Part shown: positions 26,628 to 35,465 of the stretch, in pieces
How the letters are laid out: each line of letters begins with the position of its first letter
Position numbering within the stretch: the first letter of the stretch is position 1
Assembly (NCBI GenBank): GCA_041398005.1
Contig: JAWKVP010000003.1
Coordinates: 62,001-126,000 of the forward strand
Direction: 5' to 3'
Source of the DNA: JAGREO01 sp020446285
GTDB taxonomy: Bacteria; Pseudomonadota; Alphaproteobacteria; Geminicoccales; Geminicoccaceae
DNA length: 64,000 bases
Notes under the pieces: model-generated
What the model saw: the letters and a program-made list of their open reading frames with translations, nothing else
What the model was told of the DNA's origin: nothing
Database searches by the model: none
Position numbers and translations under genes: made by a program

Positions 26628-27881
26628 ATGCCGGAAAGCGATGGCCGATATTACGACAGGCAGGAGGTGCGTGACCCCGCAGAGAGGGAAGCGTCCATCT
26701 TCCATGCCGTTCCCGGTCTTCTCCGCCATGCCAAGGACAATACCGGCTTCTACCACTCGCTTCTCGACGGGTTCGAACCGGACGATATCGTCAGCCGCAA
26801 GGCGCTGGCCTCCCTGCCGGTAACGCGCAAGTCGGAGCTCCTGAGCTATCAGAAGGAGAATCCGCCCTTCGGCGGGCTGACCGCCACGCCGCTCGCGAGG
26901 CTGGCGCGTATCTTCGCCTCGCCCGGTCCGGTCTACGATCCGGAGGGCCTGCGGCCCGATTACTGGCGCTTCGCCCGGGCGATGTTCGCTGCCGGCTTCA
27001 ATTCGGGTGAACCCGTCTACAACACCTTTTCCTACCATCTGACACCGGCCGGTTTCATGATCGATTCAGGCGCGCGGGCGCTTGCCTGTCCGGTCATACC
27101 GGGCGGCACCGGCCAGACCGGTATCCAGGTGCAGGTCATCAACGAACTTCGCCCGACCGCCTATGCCGGAACCCCTTCGTTCCTGCGCATCCTGCATGAG
27201 CGCGGGGAAGCCGACGGTACCCCCCTTTCCTCCTTCAGGCGCGCGCTGGTCTCGGGTGAGGCCTGCCCGAAACCGTTCAAGGATGCCATGCGCGCGGATC
27301 ACGGGATCGAGGTTTTCGAAGCCTACGGCACGGCCGATCTCGGGCTTGTCGCCTATGAAACCGGGGCGCGTTCGGGGCTCATCGCCGACGAGGCGCTGAT
27401 CCTCGAGACCGTCCGTCCGGGAACCGGCGATCCGGTCGCGGATGGCGAGGTCGGCGAACTTCTGGTTACCGTATTCAATCCCGACTATCCGCTCGTGCGC
27501 TTCGCGACCGGCGATCTGACCCGTTTTCTCGACGGCCCGAGCGCCTGCGGTCGTACCAACAGGCGGATCACCGGCTGGATGGGCCGCGCCGACCAGAGCG
27601 CGAAGGTGCGCGGCCAGTTCGTGCGCCCGGAACAGGTCGCCCGCATCGTCGAGCGACATTCCGCGATCGGACGGGCAAGGCTGGTGATCCTTGCGGACGA
27701 AGGCGGCGACGACGAAATCCTCCTTCGCTGCGAGAGCGACCATGCGGGTGACGGAGATCTGTCGGATTCCATTGCCGAGAGCATCCGTTCGGTGACGGGC
27801 CTTCGCGGCGGGGTCGAACTCGTCGCGCTGGGCAGTCTTCCGGATGACGGACTGGTGATCGAAGACAGGCGCAGCCACTGA
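26628..27881 (+). CDS. phenylacetate--CoA ligase-like (PaaK family) protein without canonical P-loop
   Basis: 417 residues, slightly shorter than PaaK. The N-terminal YYDRQEVRDPAEREASIF, the core NTFSYHLTPAGFMIDSGARALACPVIPGGTGQT (~127-160), and AYGTADLGLVAYE (~237) align with the PaaK group. The Ser/Thr-Gly-rich P-loop that normally binds ATP phosphates (SSGTTGKPT in PaaK) is replaced by FASPGPVYDPEG (~96-107). It could still be an active variant, since this form recurs beside Liv-type clusters in related bacteria as I recall, or it could have another function. ccmA follows 2 bp downstream. Confidence 0.75.
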   Translation: MPESDGRYYDRQEVRDPAEREASIFHAVPGLLRHAKDNTGFYHSLLDGFEPDDIVSRKALASLPVTRKSELLSYQKENPPFGGLTATPLARLARIFASPGPVYDPEGLRPDYWRFARAMFAAGFNSGEPVYNTFSYHLTPAGFMIDSGARALACPVIPGGTGQTGIQVQVINELRPTAYAGTPSFLRILHERGEADGTPLSSFRRALVSGEACPKPFKDAMRADHGIEVFEAYGTADLGLVAYETGARSGLIADEALILETVRPGTGDPVADGEVGELLVTVFNPDYPLVRFATGDLTRFLDGPSACGRTNRRITGWMGRADQSAKVRGQFVRPEQVARIVERHSAIGRARLVILADEGGDDEILLRCESDHAGDGDLSDSIAESIRSVTGLRGGVELVALGSLPDDGLVIEDRRSH

Positions 27882-27883
27882 TC

Positions 27884-28486
27884 ATGCTTCCGCTCGAAGC
27901 CAGCGATCTCGCGCTCGGGCGGAATGGACGCATCCTCTTCGACAATCTCGCCTTCGAACTCGCCCCGGGCGACGGACTTCTGCTCACGGGTCCGAACGGC
28001 AGCGGAAAGTCCAGCCTGCTCCGCCTGCTCGCGGGTTTCATCCGCCCCCATGCCGGGGAAATCCGGCTCGATGGCAGGCCAATCGACCCTTCATCCACCG
28101 ATTTTCGCTCGCACCTTCACTTCATCGGTCACGCCAATGCGATCAAGGGCCGTCTCACCGTTCGCGAGAATCTCGAATTCATGACGCAGCTCGCCGGCGG
28201 CGAAACCGGTCACGCCACGGACCCGTTCGCCATCGCCGATCTCTTCGAACGTCAGGGCCGGTTCCTTTCCGCCGGACAGAGACGGCGGCTGGCCCTGTCG
28301 CGCCTGTTGTCGGCGCCGCGCCCGCTGTGGCTGCTCGACGAGCCCGGCGTCGGCCTCGATCGCGCCAGCATCGACCGTCTTCAACAAGCGATCCGCGACC
28401 ACCGCGCTGCGGGTGGCATCGTCATCGCCGCAAGCCACGGCGATGTGGCGCTCGAACAGCATCTCGTTCTCGAACTCGGCCCATGA
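27884..28486 (+). CDS. ccmA: haem exporter ATP-binding protein CcmA
   Basis: ATPase of the CcmAB(CD) complex that releases haem-loaded CcmE during cytochrome c maturation. 200 residues, family length. Walker A GPNGSGKSS (~36-44), signature LSAGQRRRLALSRLL, Walker B LWLLDEPGVGLD, H-loop ASHGD. ATG 27884 lies 2 bp after the PaaK-like gene and the stop overlaps ccmB in ATGA. It is therefore in the same transcriptional unit as the transporter/ligase genes or read from a promoter within them. Confidence 0.93.
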   Translation: MLPLEASDLALGRNGRILFDNLAFELAPGDGLLLTGPNGSGKSSLLRLLAGFIRPHAGEIRLDGRPIDPSSTDFRSHLHFIGHANAIKGRLTVRENLEFMTQLAGGETGHATDPFAIADLFERQGRFLSAGQRRRLALSRLLSAPRPLWLLDEPGVGLDRASIDRLQQAIRDHRAAGGIVIAASHGDVALEQHLVLELGP

Positions 28487-29166
28487 GCGGGGTGAACGGG
28501 ATGAACGGGGCACGCGCCCTTGCCCGCCGCGATATCCGGCTCGCCTTTCGCAGCGCCGGCGACAGCCTTCTCGGCGTGATCTTCTTTCTCGTCTCCCTCT
28601 CGCTGTTCCCCCTCGGCGTCGGCGCTTCGGCGGATGTGCTCGCGCGGATCGGATCCGGGGTGATCTGGGTACTGGCGCTTCTCGCCGTGCTCCTGACCCT
28701 CGATCGCCTTTATGAGAGCGATCTCGACGACGGCTCCCTCGAACTTCTCGCCCTGTCCGGCCTGCCGCTCGAAATCGTGGTCGTGATCAAATGCGCGGTC
28801 CACTGGCTCACGAGCGGCCTCCTTCTCGTGCTGGTCTCGCCGCTGCTGGCCGTCCTGATGTCGCTGCCGGCGGATGCCTTGTGGGCACTGCCGCTCGCCC
28901 TGCTGCTCGGCACGCCGACACTGACGCTGGTCGGCTCGATCGGCTCGGCGTTGCTGCTCGGCAGCCGTCAGGGGAGCGTGCTCACGGCGTTGCTGGTGCT
29001 GCCGCTTTATATCCCGGTGCTGATCTTCGGTGTTTCCGCCGTTGATGGCGCCATTCTGGGGCTTGGCGCGAAGGCACCCTTCCTCATCCTTGCCGCCATG
29101 CAGCTTGCCGCACTCGCACTCGCCCCGTTCGCGACGGCCGCCGGCCTTCGCCTGGCCATGGAGTGA
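28483..29166 (+). CDS. ccmB: haem exporter permease CcmB
   Basis: Membrane partner of CcmA. 227 residues with six predicted helices. The opening ARALARRDIRLAFRSAGDSLLGVIFFLVSLSLFPLGVG and the motif LYESDLDDGSLELLALSGLPLE are hallmarks of CcmB. ATG 28483 overlaps the ccmA stop by 4 bp. The usual next gene, ccmC, is not here: 28 bp later a convergent gene ends. Cytochrome c maturation must be completed from another locus. Confidence 0.93.
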   Translation: MSGVNGMNGARALARRDIRLAFRSAGDSLLGVIFFLVSLSLFPLGVGASADVLARIGSGVIWVLALLAVLLTLDRLYESDLDDGSLELLALSGLPLEIVVVIKCAVHWLTSGLLLVLVSPLLAVLMSLPADALWALPLALLLGTPTLTLVGSIGSALLLGSRQGSVLTALLVLPLYIPVLIFGVSAVDGAILGLGAKAPFLILAAMQLAALALAPFATAAGLRLAME

Positions 29167-29194
29167 ACGGACGGACAGGGATGCGGGATGCCGC

Positions 29195-29926
29195 TCAGAC
29201 GATCAGCTGATAGTCGAGCACCTCGCCACGCGTGCGTATCGTGCTCTTCACCCAGCGGCCGGCCGGATCGTACCAGATATCGCCGCCCCGACCGCTCGAG
29301 GAAGCGATTTCGAAATGCCGCGCGCGAACCTTCTTCCCGCCCAGATCGAGAAGATCCTCGCCGCGCGGGGTCGAGCGGATGGGTTCGAGATCGCCCTTGC
29401 CGGCCGAAATGACCTGCGATTGCCGCAGGATGTCGGCATTCCAGAAGGAGGTGTCGGTCATCATTCCGAGCGGCACGTTGAGCGTTCCGCTGGGTCCGTC
29501 GACATGCAGCTTGCCGCGCCCTTCCTCGATCTCGACCCGGGTGACATCGCCATCGTCATCGGTTTTCACCGAACTTCTGACCAGCATTCCGTCACGCCAG
29601 TGATCCTCGCCACGCTGGCGAAAGCTGAAAGCGGTGACGAATGCGACCTTGACGGTGATTTCCACATCCACGCGGGAGATGATGCGGTCGCCCGATGCCT
29701 CGAACGAAACCCTGTGAATGCCGATCTCTTCTCCCTTGCGGAAGATCCGGAAGGCCCGATCGCTCGGAAGCGCTGCCAGCGCAGGGCCGGGTTTCAGGCA
29801 CAGGGCGCCCAGCGCCGCCCCGCCCGAGAGGGCGAGAAAGCCCCGCCGGCCGAGTGTGACATCAGGGGCGGTGACACGATCGGCATCGCAAACCGGCACG
29901 CCATCTTTCGGGCTACGAACGTTCAT
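29195..29926 (-). CDS. DUF6134-family exported protein
   Basis: 243 residues. The N-terminus has a Tat-like signal: GRRGFLALSGGAALGALCL (R27-R28) ending near ALA at 49-51. The rest is beta-rich, starting AFRIFRKGEEIGIHRVSFEASGDRIISRVDVEI, which matches the DUF6134 pattern as I know it; no enzyme motif is visible. Probably periplasmic. It begins directly after the acylphosphatase stop codon, so the two are co-translated. Function unknown. Confidence 0.7.
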   Translation of the reverse strand: MNVRSPKDGVPVCDADRVTAPDVTLGRRGFLALSGGAALGALCLKPGPALAALPSDRAFRIFRKGEEIGIHRVSFEASGDRIISRVDVEITVKVAFVTAFSFRQRGEDHWRDGMLVRSSVKTDDDGDVTRVEIEEGRGKLHVDGPSGTLNVPLGMMTDTSFWNADILRQSQVISAGKGDLEPIRSTPRGEDLLDLGGKKVRARHFEIASSSGRGGDIWYDPAGRWVKSTIRTRGEVLDYQLIV

Positions 29927-30208
29927 TCAGATTGTCCCCTCAACCCGGAAACCTGCATCGGGAAATTCCAGGGCTTCCTCGCGGTCCACGCTCTCGACAC
30001 GGGACCAGCGGGGGCCCTCATGCGCAGCTTCGATCAAGGACGAGACGCGTTCCGCATCGCCTGCGACAAGCGCCTCGACCGAACCATCGACACGATTGCG
30101 AACCCATCCCGAAAGCCCGCGGGCCTCGGCCTGATACATGAACCAGGCCCGATACCCGACGCCTTGCACGCGTCCGCGAATCCGGAGATGTGTGACGATG
30201 GTCGTCAC
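29927..30208 (-). CDS. acyP: acylphosphatase
   Basis: Hydrolyses acyl phosphates such as carbamoyl or acetyl phosphate. 93 residues, the standard size. The catalytic signature RIRGRVQGVGYRAWFMYQA contains R20, and GWVRNRVDGSVEA contains N38, the two active-site residues of the family. Starts with GTG at 30208. First gene of a two-gene unit with the DUF6134 protein. Confidence 0.93.
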   Translation of the reverse strand: MTTIVTHLRIRGRVQGVGYRAWFMYQAEARGLSGWVRNRVDGSVEALVAGDAERVSSLIEAAHEGPRWSRVESVDREEALEFPDAGFRVEGTI

Positions 30209-30378
30209 TGATTTTCAACTTGTCGGCAACAGGAATTGTCAGTCCATATCCAGCGTCAGGAGTATGCCATGTCCCGCCGGACACGCAATTGGCAATTTTA
30301 CGCATACGCATTGTGGGATGACTTTTGCGTTAGTCATGTTGCCGGATGGCCATGCCGGAACGGCTTGCCAGCCACCCG

Positions 30379-31551
30379 TCAGACAGGTGAAAGCCCCACT
30401 CTCGGCCTGAGCCAGGCGCCGCAGACATTGCCGGCGAAACCCGTCACGAGCCAGAGCCATCCATGCAGGCTGCCCGATGCTATGCCCGAGAAGAAGGCTC
30501 CGATATTGCAGCCGAATGCCAGCCGCGCGCCGTAGCCGAGCAGGAGACCGCCGATGATGGCGGTGAGAAGATCGACAGCCGAAAGGCGAAGGGAGGGTTT
30601 GAACCTGCCGGCAAGACCGGCGGCAAGCATCGCGCCGGCCATGATGCCGAAATTCATCACCGAGGTCGTGTCGCGGAAGATGCTGGCCTCGATCGCGGCC
30701 ATGCGTTTCTCCCAGTAGGGCCAGCCCGCCATGTCCGCTCCGGCGAGTGCGAATCCCTTCGCACCCCAGAGTGCGAATCCCGAGGTCACACCCCATGGCC
30801 GGTGCGCGATCCAGAGCGTGGCGAAGTTGAGCAGGGCAAGCCCGATGGCGCCCGCGAGCAGGGGCCAGGGACCGCGCAGCCAGTCCGCAGAAACATGCAC
30901 GGGCGCGGCGGTTCCACGGCGGCGTTCGACGATGATGGTCAACAGGAATATGGCAGCGAACAGGCCGAGATTGACGGCAAGCGCAGGCCCGAGGCCCCAT
31001 CGATGGATGAACGAATAGGCGCCGAAGGACGGAAGCGCCAGCCACCAGGCGAGATGGGCGGTTCCGATCACCGAGCCGATCACGAAGAAGACGAGCGTGA
31101 CCACCATGCGGACCGAACCGCCGCCCACCGTGAAGAGCGTTCCCGACGCGCAGCCGCCGCCGAGCTGCATGCCTATGCCGAAGATGAAGGCGCCAACGGC
31201 GACGCTCGTTCCCGCCGGCATGACGAACCCGCCGACCCGTTCGCCGAAGAGTTCACCCGCATCGAGTGCCGGAAAGAACAGCAGCACGGCCACTGCCAGC
31301 ATCACCATCTGCGCGCGCAGGCCGCGCCCCTCGCCGGTCACGATGAAACGTCGCCAGGCGGCGGTGAAACCGAAGCTTGCATGATAGAGGACGAGCCCCA
31401 TGGCCGCACCGAGAAGAACGAGCCGGAACCCGCCCGCTCCGCCCGCGCCTTCGGCAGCCCAGCAAAGGGCGGCAATGACGGCCATAGCCGCCGCGACGAC
31501 CCGCCCGTCCGCGGACCGCACGGGCGAAACGGCAGACAACTGCAATGACAT
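30379..31551 (-). CDS. YeeE/YedE-family transporter (thiosulfate/sulfur-compound uptake type)
   Basis: Polytopic membrane protein of 390 residues with about ten helices. Two family motifs with invariant cysteines are present: GGGCASGTL with C134, and FGCNIGAFFSGIASGSLHGW with C348. In characterised homologues (TsuA/YeeE) such cysteines relay thiosulfate through the membrane. No TusA-like or rhodanese gene is adjacent, so the sulfur compound and its fate are not known. Lies 170 bp upstream of acyP on the same strand. Confidence 0.88.
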   Translation of the reverse strand: MSLQLSAVSPVRSADGRVVAAAMAVIAALCWAAEGAGGAGGFRLVLLGAAMGLVLYHASFGFTAAWRRFIVTGEGRGLRAQMVMLAVAVLLFFPALDAGELFGERVGGFVMPAGTSVAVGAFIFGIGMQLGGGCASGTLFTVGGGSVRMVVTLVFFVIGSVIGTAHLAWWLALPSFGAYSFIHRWGLGPALAVNLGLFAAIFLLTIIVERRRGTAAPVHVSADWLRGPWPLLAGAIGLALLNFATLWIAHRPWGVTSGFALWGAKGFALAGADMAGWPYWEKRMAAIEASIFRDTTSVMNFGIMAGAMLAAGLAGRFKPSLRLSAVDLLTAIIGGLLLGYGARLAFGCNIGAFFSGIASGSLHGWLWLVTGFAGNVCGAWLRPRVGLSPV

Positions 31552-31601
31552 GACCCATCCTCCAGCCCCGGACGGGTTCTTTTAGCCGCAAGGACAAGAC
31601 C

Positions 31602-31624
31602 GGGGGAAATAAATGATTTCCCCC
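31602..31624. repeat. perfect 9-bp hairpin
   Basis: gggggaaat (31602-31610) and atttccccc (31616-31624) are exact reverse complements around a 5-nt loop. It sits 50 bp upstream of the YeeE/YedE start, in the spacer shared with the divergent gene at 31837. A leader structure or operator is possible; no T run follows on either strand. Confidence 0.5.
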
Positions 31625-31727
31625 GCGCCCCCTCAGGGATTGGCGACGGCACCCCGGTCCAACACCCCGCCACGACCGCGAACTCTCCCGTCCCTACGGA
31701 AGCCCCGCCGCCAACTAACGGCAGGGT

Positions 31728-31750
31728 CAAGGGACCGCCACGGTCCCTTG
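31728..31750 (+). promoter_or_regulatory. 10-bp stem-loop followed by a polypyrimidine tract
   Basis: caagggaccg (31728-31737) pairs perfectly with cggtcccttg (31741-31750) across a 3-nt loop. The plus strand then runs almost purely in C and T to about 31805. It lies in the leader of the gene at 31837, so an attenuator or terminator-like role is possible. Confidence 0.45.
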
Positions 31751-31836
31751 TCTTCCCTTGCTTCCTTCCTTCCCTTCTCCTTCCTCCCCCAAACTTTCCC
31801 CTTGACCTTATCTGACTTGTTTCCTATCATGGGAAC

Positions 31837-32655
31837 ATGTCCATTCAAACCTCCCTCACCAATCCCGAGCTCTGCTCCGCTCTCTCCTCCTGGCGACCGC
31901 GCGATTTCATGCGGTTTTGCTGGCAGGCGGCGCGGGCTGGCAAGGGTGGGCCGCCGCCCGTTGCCGACGGGCTGGGCGAGGAGATGGTGGAGGCGCTTCT
32001 GTGCGAACCACTCATCGCGACACTCGTTGCCACATGGCAATGTTGCGATGATGAGGAAGATCAGCAAGCCTACCGGACATTTCTGCGGCCGATCGTGCGA
32101 TCATGCTTCGAACGTGCGCTGATGGCCGAACCGATCAACTTCCGGTTCGTCTGCTTCGCCCATTACTGTTTCGAAGTGGCGGGCCTCGATCCCGTCGAGC
32201 GCGCACTCGACCTGCTGCTGAAAAGCCTGAGAGCGAAACGCCGGGCTCGGCGCAAGGCCATGCAGCCACCACCGCCACCGCAACCGGCACCGAAGCTTCC
32301 CGCTCCGCCCGCCGATTCCGCAGACTTCGAGCCGACCCACGAGGAGCTCTTTGCCGAGCGCTTCACCTCGCGCCTGCGCAACATCGAGTCGGCGATCATC
32401 GACAGCGTCGCCGAACGGTTGAGCGATCCCGACGGCCTCCCCGTCACCGGCAAACACCGCCCCACCCAGACCGCCATCGCCCGCAAGGCCGCCGCCCTCC
32501 GCAGCTCCACCCTCAACCAGACCGGCAACACCCTCCTCGAACAAAACCTGCAAGCAACAATCACCCCGTTGCCGAAGCAGAGGCAGAAGCACGGAAACAA
32601 ACGCACCCACAGGGCCGAAAAACCCGACCGCAACAACCCGCCTCGGGCGCCGTAA
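31837..32655 (+). CDS. hypothetical protein, cysteine-rich N-terminal domain and basic tail
   Basis: 272 residues; I do not recognise it. Residues 1-115 are predicted mostly helical and hold eight Cys (13, 28, 56, 69, 70, 90, 106, 111) with no regular zinc-finger spacing. A basic stretch (LRAKRRARRKAM) is followed by a proline run (~143-160), a conserved-looking segment (~170-215, FAERFTSRLRNIESAIIDSVAERL), and a Gln/Asn/Arg-rich basic tail. No signal peptide or membrane helix. The layout suggests a soluble protein that binds nucleic acid or a partner. The ATG has no strong Shine-Dalgarno site. Confidence 0.6.
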   Translation: MSIQTSLTNPELCSALSSWRPRDFMRFCWQAARAGKGGPPPVADGLGEEMVEALLCEPLIATLVATWQCCDDEEDQQAYRTFLRPIVRSCFERALMAEPINFRFVCFAHYCFEVAGLDPVERALDLLLKSLRAKRRARRKAMQPPPPPQPAPKLPAPPADSADFEPTHEELFAERFTSRLRNIESAIIDSVAERLSDPDGLPVTGKHRPTQTAIARKAAALRSSTLNQTGNTLLEQNLQATITPLPKQRQKHGNKRTHRAEKPDRNNPPRAP

Positions 32656-32917
32656 GCGGTGGCGGAATTGGCACCGCGCCGTGGTCAATGACGTTGCTTT
32701 CCTTCGGCTGGCATGGAAATCCGCGCAGTTGCGGCAGTCTTTTCCAGCAGATGACATTCCCCGATCGACAGCTTGACCGGATCCCCGGCATTGGCGCAGA
32801 TGATCGGGTCGGTCCGCGGGCAAGGGAAGCGAAACCTCCGCGACAAGGAAGTCCCTGTACCGGCCCCGTGCGGCCGCGGGGTCGGGCATTTGCATGTCCG
32901 GTCGAGGAGTTTCCATC

Positions 32918-33580
32918 GTGGCAAGGGATACCCGTTCGTTCGCGATCATCGGTCTCGGCGCGTTCGGCAGTACGGTGGCGTCGGAACTGGAACGTTTCGG
33001 AAACCGGGTGATCGGGATCGATCTCGACGACCGGCGCGTCGCGCAGATGGTGCCGGTCCTGTCATCCGCCCTGATTCTGGACGCGACCGATGAGGCAGCG
33101 CTCCGCGAGGCGGGGATCGACCAGTACGATGTGGCACTGATCGCCATCGGGCGCGATATTCAGGCGAGCATCCTGACCACGATGCACATCAAGATGCTGG
33201 GCATCGACACGATCTGGGTGAAGGCGTCGAACCGGACGCATCATCGCATCCTGTCGAAACTGGGCGCCGATCGGGTGATCCTGCCGGAACAGGAGATGGG
33301 GCGACACATCGCCCAGATGCTGAACAACCCCGTCGTGCAGGACTATGTCAGCCTCGGAAACGGTTTCAGCGTGGTGAATATCGTCATTCCGGAGAGCATG
33401 GCGGGACGTCAACTTTCAACGCTGAAGATCGGGACGGCATTCGACGTGCGGCTTCTCGGCCTGATGCGCGGCACCGAGTATCGCTCATGCGACGATACCG
33501 GCATGGTGCTGGAGGAGGACGACAAGCTGATCCTTCTCGGCAAACGGCCGGAGTTGCGCCGTTTCGGTGATGCATTTTGA
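32918..33580 (+). CDS. TrkA/KtrA-family potassium uptake regulatory subunit
   Basis: Cytoplasmic RCK protein that gates a TrkH/KtrB K+ channel in response to nucleotides. 220 residues. A Rossmann nucleotide-binding domain opens with FAIIGLGAFGSTVASELERFG, with an acidic residue at the end of strand 2 (IGIDLD). A RCK_C domain follows (~135-220). I prefer GTG 32918, which has GAGGAG 8 nt upstream, over ATG 32894. Its stop overlaps the TTG start of the channel gene, so the pair is coupled. Confidence 0.9.
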   Translation: MARDTRSFAIIGLGAFGSTVASELERFGNRVIGIDLDDRRVAQMVPVLSSALILDATDEAALREAGIDQYDVALIAIGRDIQASILTTMHIKMLGIDTIWVKASNRTHHRILSKLGADRVILPEQEMGRHIAQMLNNPVVQDYVSLGNGFSVVNIVIPESMAGRQLSTLKIGTAFDVRLLGLMRGTEYRSCDDTGMVLEEDDKLILLGKRPELRRFGDAF

Positions 33581-34941
33581 GCCGCAGCCCGATTGCCATG
33601 GGCAGCGTTCTCCGGAATGCCCGGGCCACGCTTGCGACGGCGCCGCCGCCATTGATCCTTGCCGCCCTCTACGCGGTCCTGATCGTCATGGGTGCTGCGG
33701 TTCTCATGCTGCCCGTCTCGCACACCGTTGCAATCACCTGGTCCGACGCACTCTTCACCTCGACATCGGCGGTCACCGTGACCGGGCTCGTCGTCCTCGA
33801 TACCGGCGCCGACCTGACCCTGTTCGGGCAGATGACGGTGGCCTTCCTGATCCAGATGGGCGGCCTCGGCCTGATGACCTTTGCGGCGCTGATCCTCGGC
33901 GCCCTCGGGCTGCCGGTCGGGATCACCGGCAGGATCTATCTTCGTGACGATCTCAACCAGAGTTCGGTGAACCAGCTTTCGAGACTGGTCGTCACGATCC
34001 TCAAGGCGGTCGCATTCTGCGAAATCGTCGGCGCCCTGCTGCTGGCGCTGACCTTCGTGCCGCAATACGGTTTCGCGCGAGGCATGTGGGAAGCGGTCTT
34101 CCACTCGATCTCGGCCTTCAACAATGCCGGATTCTCGACATTCGCGGACGGGCTCGCCGGTTACGCCACCGATCCCGTCGTGAACAGTGTCATTCCGGCA
34201 CTCTTCATCGTCGGCGGCATCGGCTATGTCGTTCTGCACGACATCTTCAGCCGGAAGAACTGGCGCGCCTGGAGCCTGCACACCAAGATCATGCTGCTGG
34301 GAACAGCCATTCTGATCCCCTGGTCGGTCGGCATGTTCGCCTTTCTGGAATGGGACAATCCCGGCACGCTTGGACAGTTCGACAGCATCTGGGCGAGGCT
34401 CACCGTCAGCTGGTTTCAGGGTGTCACGACGCGCACGGCGGGCTTCAACACGACCGACATCGGCGCAATGCATGACAGCACGTCGATGATGTTCATTTCG
34501 CTGATGCTGATCGGCGGCGGACCGACCTCGACCGCCGGCGGCATCAAGGTGACGACCTTCGTCGTGATGATCATCGCCACGATTGCCTTCTTCCGCAGGC
34601 AGCAGCAGCTTCACCTGTTCGGACGCAGCATCGTGTTCGAGCAGGTCCTCAAGGTCATGGCCCTGACCTCGATCAGCGTGATCCTCGTTTTCGTCGGCGT
34701 CTTCCTGCTGACCGTATCCCATGACGGGGATTTCCTCGACATCAGCTTCGAGGTCGCGAGCGCATTCGGCACCGTCGGCCTGTCCCGCGGCTATACCGGC
34801 GAACTGTCCGGGTTCGGACGAACCGTGATCGTCATCATCATGTTCCTCGGCCGGGTGGGGCCGCTCACACTCGGCTTCTTCCTCGCAACCAAGGTGGCAC
34901 CGCGTGTCCGTTACCCCGAAAGCAACGTCTATCTGGGATGA
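33577..34941 (+). CDS. TrkH/KtrB-family potassium uptake channel subunit
   Basis: Membrane K+ translocating subunit, 454 residues. The four filter-loop glycines of the superfamily can be seen in turn: TSTSAVTVTGL, SAFNNAGFS, TTRTAGFNT and ASAFGTVGLS. Eight M1-P-M2-type helices are expected. The start is taken at TTG 33577 (TTGA overlap with the upstream stop); ATG 33598 is an alternative seven codons in. Works with the RCK subunit encoded just before it. The next gene is convergent. Confidence 0.93.
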   Translation: MSRSPIAMGSVLRNARATLATAPPPLILAALYAVLIVMGAAVLMLPVSHTVAITWSDALFTSTSAVTVTGLVVLDTGADLTLFGQMTVAFLIQMGGLGLMTFAALILGALGLPVGITGRIYLRDDLNQSSVNQLSRLVVTILKAVAFCEIVGALLLALTFVPQYGFARGMWEAVFHSISAFNNAGFSTFADGLAGYATDPVVNSVIPALFIVGGIGYVVLHDIFSRKNWRAWSLHTKIMLLGTAILIPWSVGMFAFLEWDNPGTLGQFDSIWARLTVSWFQGVTTRTAGFNTTDIGAMHDSTSMMFISLMLIGGGPTSTAGGIKVTTFVVMIIATIAFFRRQQQLHLFGRSIVFEQVLKVMALTSISVILVFVGVFLLTVSHDGDFLDISFEVASAFGTVGLSRGYTGELSGFGRTVIVIIMFLGRVGPLTLGFFLATKVAPRVRYPESNVYLG

Positions 34942-34959
34942 CGCCGTCCCGGCCCCGGA

Positions 34960-35394
34960 TCAGTCATAGACGGCGACCGCCTGTGCGATGCCGTGTTCGC
35001 TGTCGCTGCTTTCGCGCATGGTATCGAAGAACGCGCGGCCGATGCTCTGCCACGCATGTTCGAGCGGTTCGTCCCATGCCTCGCCGAGCATCTCGGCGAG
35101 AAGCGAGACCCAGCAATGGCAAAGCATCTCGTAGTCGCGACTGCGGACACCGATCGTGGCGAGATCGCGGCCCGAACGTTGCAGCATGGGTTCGATGTTC
35201 TGCCAGTAGAGCGCACAGCGTGCCGCTTCGAGCAGGGCCATGGCGAGCTGATCCGACGGCTCGCCGCGCAGACGCTCGCCGAGTTCCGGCAGGATACCCG
35301 TCACGCGGGCGGCAAATCCCCTGGCCAGCAGGGAACGCTGTCCCGCGAGGAGCACGAGACTTCGACGAAGTTGATGGTAATCGACCTGGTTCAT
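34960..35394 (-). CDS. globin-like protein without an obvious proximal histidine
   Basis: 144 residues, globin size, all-helical. The segment ATIGVRSRDYEMLCHCWVSLLAEMLGEAWDEPLEHAW matches the F-G-H region of bacterial haemoglobins (for example GVRPEHYPLV... LG..W....AW). The proximal His normally lies four residues before the Gly of GV; here that residue is Leu. It may be a haem-free sensor globin, or bind haem differently. No other domain is attached. Assigned by eye only; a profile search is needed to confirm. Confidence 0.5.
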   Translation of the reverse strand: MNQVDYHQLRRSLVLLAGQRSLLARGFAARVTGILPELGERLRGEPSDQLAMALLEAARCALYWQNIEPMLQRSGRDLATIGVRSRDYEMLCHCWVSLLAEMLGEAWDEPLEHAWQSIGRAFFDTMRESSDSEHGIAQAVAVYD

Positions 35395-35465
35395 TCTCTT
35401 CCCGGTCCGGCTTTGACGATGCAGGATCAGGATAGGGAAACGGGTTTAAGGCTTCGTGAAAGGTC

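Noticed and set aside
32685..32924. Minus-strand frame in the spacer before the RCK gene
   Set aside because: TTG start, no ribosome binding site, no known motif, and overlap with the RCK gene start; not supported as a gene.
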